Source: Planctomycetaceae bacterium (lineage in GTDB: Bacteria > Planctomycetota > Planctomycetia > Pirellulales > Thermoguttaceae). From it: a stretch of DNA of 7,461 nucleotides. This document shows, piece after piece, positions 5,538-7,461 of this stretch. Each line of letters begins with the position of its first letter. Position 1 is the stretch's first letter. The notes below the pieces were generated by a model. The model saw only the letters and a list, made by a program, of their open reading frames with translations, had not been told where the DNA came from and did not search any database. Both the position numbers and the translations under genes were made by a program. The DNA is taken from assembly GCA_031288955.1 (NCBI GenBank), contig JAITQJ010000055.1, positions 1-7,461 on the forward strand, written 5' to 3'.

Positions 5538-5559
5538 TGAACCGGAGAGGATAGACACT

Positions 5560-7146
5560 ATGAACACGAACGAACAACGCCCGAAAAAAGCGGCGCAAGA
5601 CTGCCGCCGGACATTTTGCTGGAAGAATTTCCGGCGGGTTATTCCGAACCTTGCCGTTTTTCTGCTCCTCGGCGGAATTATTTACGCAGGACATATCACC
5701 GGCTGGAAAATGCCGAGTTTTTCCGAACTGACCGGTAATGCACGTCAAACAGATTCCCTGTGGTGCGGCGACCATCTCGTTCCCGAACCCGAATGTGTTG
5801 AATGTCAGCCGGAGTTGCTGCCGAAAAACGAGCCTTTTGGTTTTTGTAACAATCACGGCGTTGCCGAATGTGTCAACGACCATCCCGAATTGGCACAAGT
5901 CATCGGAACGCCGCAGTTGCCGAAATACAATACCGTCGAAGCCGTTTCGCTTATCACCCGTTCTGAAAACAGCAGCCGGGACACGTTACACACTAAACGG
6001 GTTCAGTTCGCAACAGCCGAAGCCGTCCTCAAGGCGGGCATTGCTGTTGACATTGCCGGCGAAGGTCCCGTTACCGAAGTCATTACCGCCAACGGTGAAC
6101 TGACGTTTGACCCGTACAGCGTGGCGATGCTCTCGTCCAAAGCCCAGGGGACGGTTGCTGCTGTTCTAAAACATATCGGCGACAACGTCAAGACCGGCGA
6201 AGTGCTGGCGTTAATCGATGCTTCACAGGTCGGACAATTAAAGTCGGAACTGATAAAAAATATCGTTCAGATTCATATTCAAAAAGATAATTTGCAGCGT
6301 TTGAAAGCGGCGGGCAAAGCCGTTTCCGAACAGGAGTTGATTCAAGGCGGGGCGGCAGTTGACCAAGCGGAAGTCGCATTGATTTCAACGAAACAGTTGC
6401 TTGCCAATCTTGGTTTTACGCTGCCGGAGTTTCAGGAAACGGACAAGCCGGCGGTACTTTCCGGTCGGCTGCAATATCTGGGCATACCGGAATCGGTTGT
6501 TCAGCAGTTGCCTCCGACGGCGAAGAATGCCAATCTGCTGCCGATAATTGCGCCGTTTGACGGCGTTGTTGCGGCTTCGGATATTGTTCTCGGAACGTTA
6601 GCGGATACAACGAAAACGCTTATTACGGTTTGCGACCCGCAGCAACTTTGGATGATGCTCAACATCCGCCAAGAAGATGCTCCGTACGTTCACGTTGGAC
6701 AGCAGGTACATTTTACCTCGGACAACGGTTCGCAAAAGGCGAGCGGGACGATTTCCTGGGTTGCGCCGTCGGTAGATGAAAAGACGCGGACTCTTCAGAC
6801 ACGGGCGGAGGTTGCCAATCCCGGCGGAAAACTGCGGAATCATATTTTTGGTTCGGGCAGGATTGTTTTGCGGGAAGAATCGCAGGCGGTATTAGTACCG
6901 CAGGAAGCAGTTCAGGCGACGGCAGATTCGCAATTTGTCTTTGTCCGGGATAAGGATTTTTTCAAAGAAAATCATCCAAAGATATTTTATGTCCGGCAGG
7001 TTCGTCTGGGGACGAAGTCGGGACGCAGCATTGAGATATTGGCGGGCGTTTTACCCGGCGAGGTTGTTGCAACGAAGGGCAGTAACGTATTGCTGGCACA
7101 CTTGTTGCGCAGCAATTTGGGAGCCGGCTGCTGTGCGGAACATTAA
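5560..7146 (+). CDS. RND heavy-metal efflux periplasmic adaptor (CzcB/CusB-like, HlyD family)
   Basis: This protein would link an inner-membrane RND pump to an outer-membrane channel for metal or drug export. With the ATG at 5560, preceded by GGAGAGG at 5544-5550, it has 528 residues. Residues about 29-47 form one membrane helix. Two Cys/His repeats follow: C69-x2-H72-x6-C79-x2-C82, then C96-x2-H99-x4-C104-x3-H108, each ending in PEL. This 'WCxxHxVPExxCxxCxPEL' type of repeat is known from CzcB-like adaptors and probably binds metal. The lipoyl half begins near 165 (SSKAQGTVAAVL at 192-203, GDNVKTGEVLALID soon after). Helical hairpin segments span about 226-320, the second lipoyl half starts at PIIAPFDGVV (328), then come the beta-barrel and the membrane-proximal part (EILAGVLPGEVV 492-503). 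It ends GAGCCAEH, possibly a third metal site. The pump gene does not follow directly. An upstream in-frame TTG at 5509 is less likely because it coincides with the -35 box. Confidence 0.92.
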   Translation: MNTNEQRPKKAAQDCRRTFCWKNFRRVIPNLAVFLLLGGIIYAGHITGWKMPSFSELTGNARQTDSLWCGDHLVPEPECVECQPELLPKNEPFGFCNNHGVAECVNDHPELAQVIGTPQLPKYNTVEAVSLITRSENSSRDTLHTKRVQFATAEAVLKAGIAVDIAGEGPVTEVITANGELTFDPYSVAMLSSKAQGTVAAVLKHIGDNVKTGEVLALIDASQVGQLKSELIKNIVQIHIQKDNLQRLKAAGKAVSEQELIQGGAAVDQAEVALISTKQLLANLGFTLPEFQETDKPAVLSGRLQYLGIPESVVQQLPPTAKNANLLPIIAPFDGVVAASDIVLGTLADTTKTLITVCDPQQLWMMLNIRQEDAPYVHVGQQVHFTSDNGSQKASGTISWVAPSVDEKTRTLQTRAEVANPGGKLRNHIFGSGRIVLREESQAVLVPQEAVQATADSQFVFVRDKDFFKENHPKIFYVRQVRLGTKSGRSIEILAGVLPGEVVATKGSNVLLAHLLRSNLGAGCCAEH

Positions 7147-7202
7147 GGTATTTTTGCGATTACACTACCGGCAAAATAATTATCTGTTACATTGGTGAAG
7201 CC

Positions 7203-7461
7203 TTGTTATCGTCTCTGCCGCTGACAGTTTTTGAAAAGTATATGTTCTTCGACGACAAGCCGGAGTATCCGATGGATTCGTTCCGGCTGCTCCGCTTTTC
7301 GGGAACGCTTGATGTCAATGTCTTTGCCGAGTCCCTTCACGTTGCCGTTGCCGTCCATCCTTTGCTGCGCAGTATCATCAAAAAGACAAAGCGGCGGAAT
7401 TATGTTTGGCACGAAACGCAGCAGAGCGTTTCTATCAGATACGTTGACGAACTTGTTCCCG
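7203..7461 (+). CDS. N-terminal fragment of a condensation/acyltransferase-like protein (right-truncated)
   Basis: From a TTG at 7203 the frame stays open to the window edge, giving 86 residues. The start LPLTVFEKYMFFDD, then PMDSFRLLRFSGTLDVNVF, and SLHVAVAVHPLLRS resemble the first strand-helix unit of condensation-domain and PapA-like acyltransferases of the CoA-dependent acyltransferase superfamily. In these, an 'L..A...HP.LR' helix is typical. The catalytic HHxxxDG would lie beyond the edge, so activity cannot be judged. The start is inferred: no ATG precedes the conserved part, and GGTGAAG at 7194-7200 is a loose ribosome site before the TTG. The gene follows the adaptor by 56 bases with no terminator visible between, so cotranscription is plausible. 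Substrate is unknown. Confidence 0.6.
   Translation, partial: MLSSLPLTVFEKYMFFDDKPEYPMDSFRLLRFSGTLDVNVFAESLHVAVAVHPLLRSIIKKTKRRNYVWHETQQSVSIRYVDELVP

Noticed and set aside
5509..5559. TTG at 5509 as the start of the efflux adaptor, adding 17 residues
   Set aside because: The TTG coincides with a -35 box, has no ribosome site, and the ATG at 5560 is preceded by GGAGAGG.
7206..7412. Minus-strand open frame of 68 codons at the right edge
   Set aside because: It is the shadow of the condensation-like frame on the plus strand, which matches a known family pattern.

Overview
The window looks like a chromosomal stretch from a Gram-negative bacterium, most likely a member of the Planctomycetota. 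The evidence is indirect. There is a secreted protein with a PEP-CTERM sorting tail, a short coiled-coil lipoprotein, a heavy-metal efflux adaptor with N-terminal Cys/His repeats of a kind I associate with planctomycetes, and a condensation-like protein at the right edge. Base composition is moderate and the genes sit singly or in small groups on both strands. No insertion sequence, phage gene, CRISPR array or rRNA is visible.

Left part (1-2760): a possible 3' end of a plus-strand gene runs to 193 and overlaps a clear minus-strand tRNA-Arg(UCU) at 175-248, which has its own -10 box. Upstream of the tRNA on the same strand is a large DEAD-box RNA helicase (323-2689). All helicase motifs are in its C-terminal half, and a low-complexity, charged extension of about 375 residues precedes them.

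Middle (2690-4116): the 400-base divergent spacer holds candidate promoters for both flanking genes, a tandem 10-bp repeat that can form alternative hairpins on the helicase side, and two stable hairpins in the leader of the next gene. That gene (3090-4043, plus) encodes a secreted PEP-CTERM protein with a complete signal peptide and sorting tail. It ends at a long hairpin shared with the convergent minus-strand genes.

Minus-strand cluster (4117-5430), in transcription order: a coiled-coil lipoprotein, an HI0074-like (nucleotidyltransferase substrate-binding/HEPN-type) protein whose RX4HXY motif looks lost, and a stand-alone winged-helix DNA-binding protein. The first two are 42 bases apart and probably cotranscribed from a good promoter at 5457-5485. 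The winged-helix gene may have its own promoter at 4465-4492. No nucleotidyltransferase, receiver domain or histidine kinase is present, so the cluster's job is unknown.

Right part (5486-7461): divergently transcribed is a CzcB/CusB-type RND efflux adaptor (5560-7146). It is followed after 56 bases by the N-terminal fragment of a condensation/acyltransferase-like protein, cut by the window edge, rather than by the expected RND pump.

Most of the window is ordinary. The features most worth a second look are the HI0074-like protein without its motif or partner, the orphan winged-helix protein beside it, the helicase extension, and the adaptor's Cys/His repeats.
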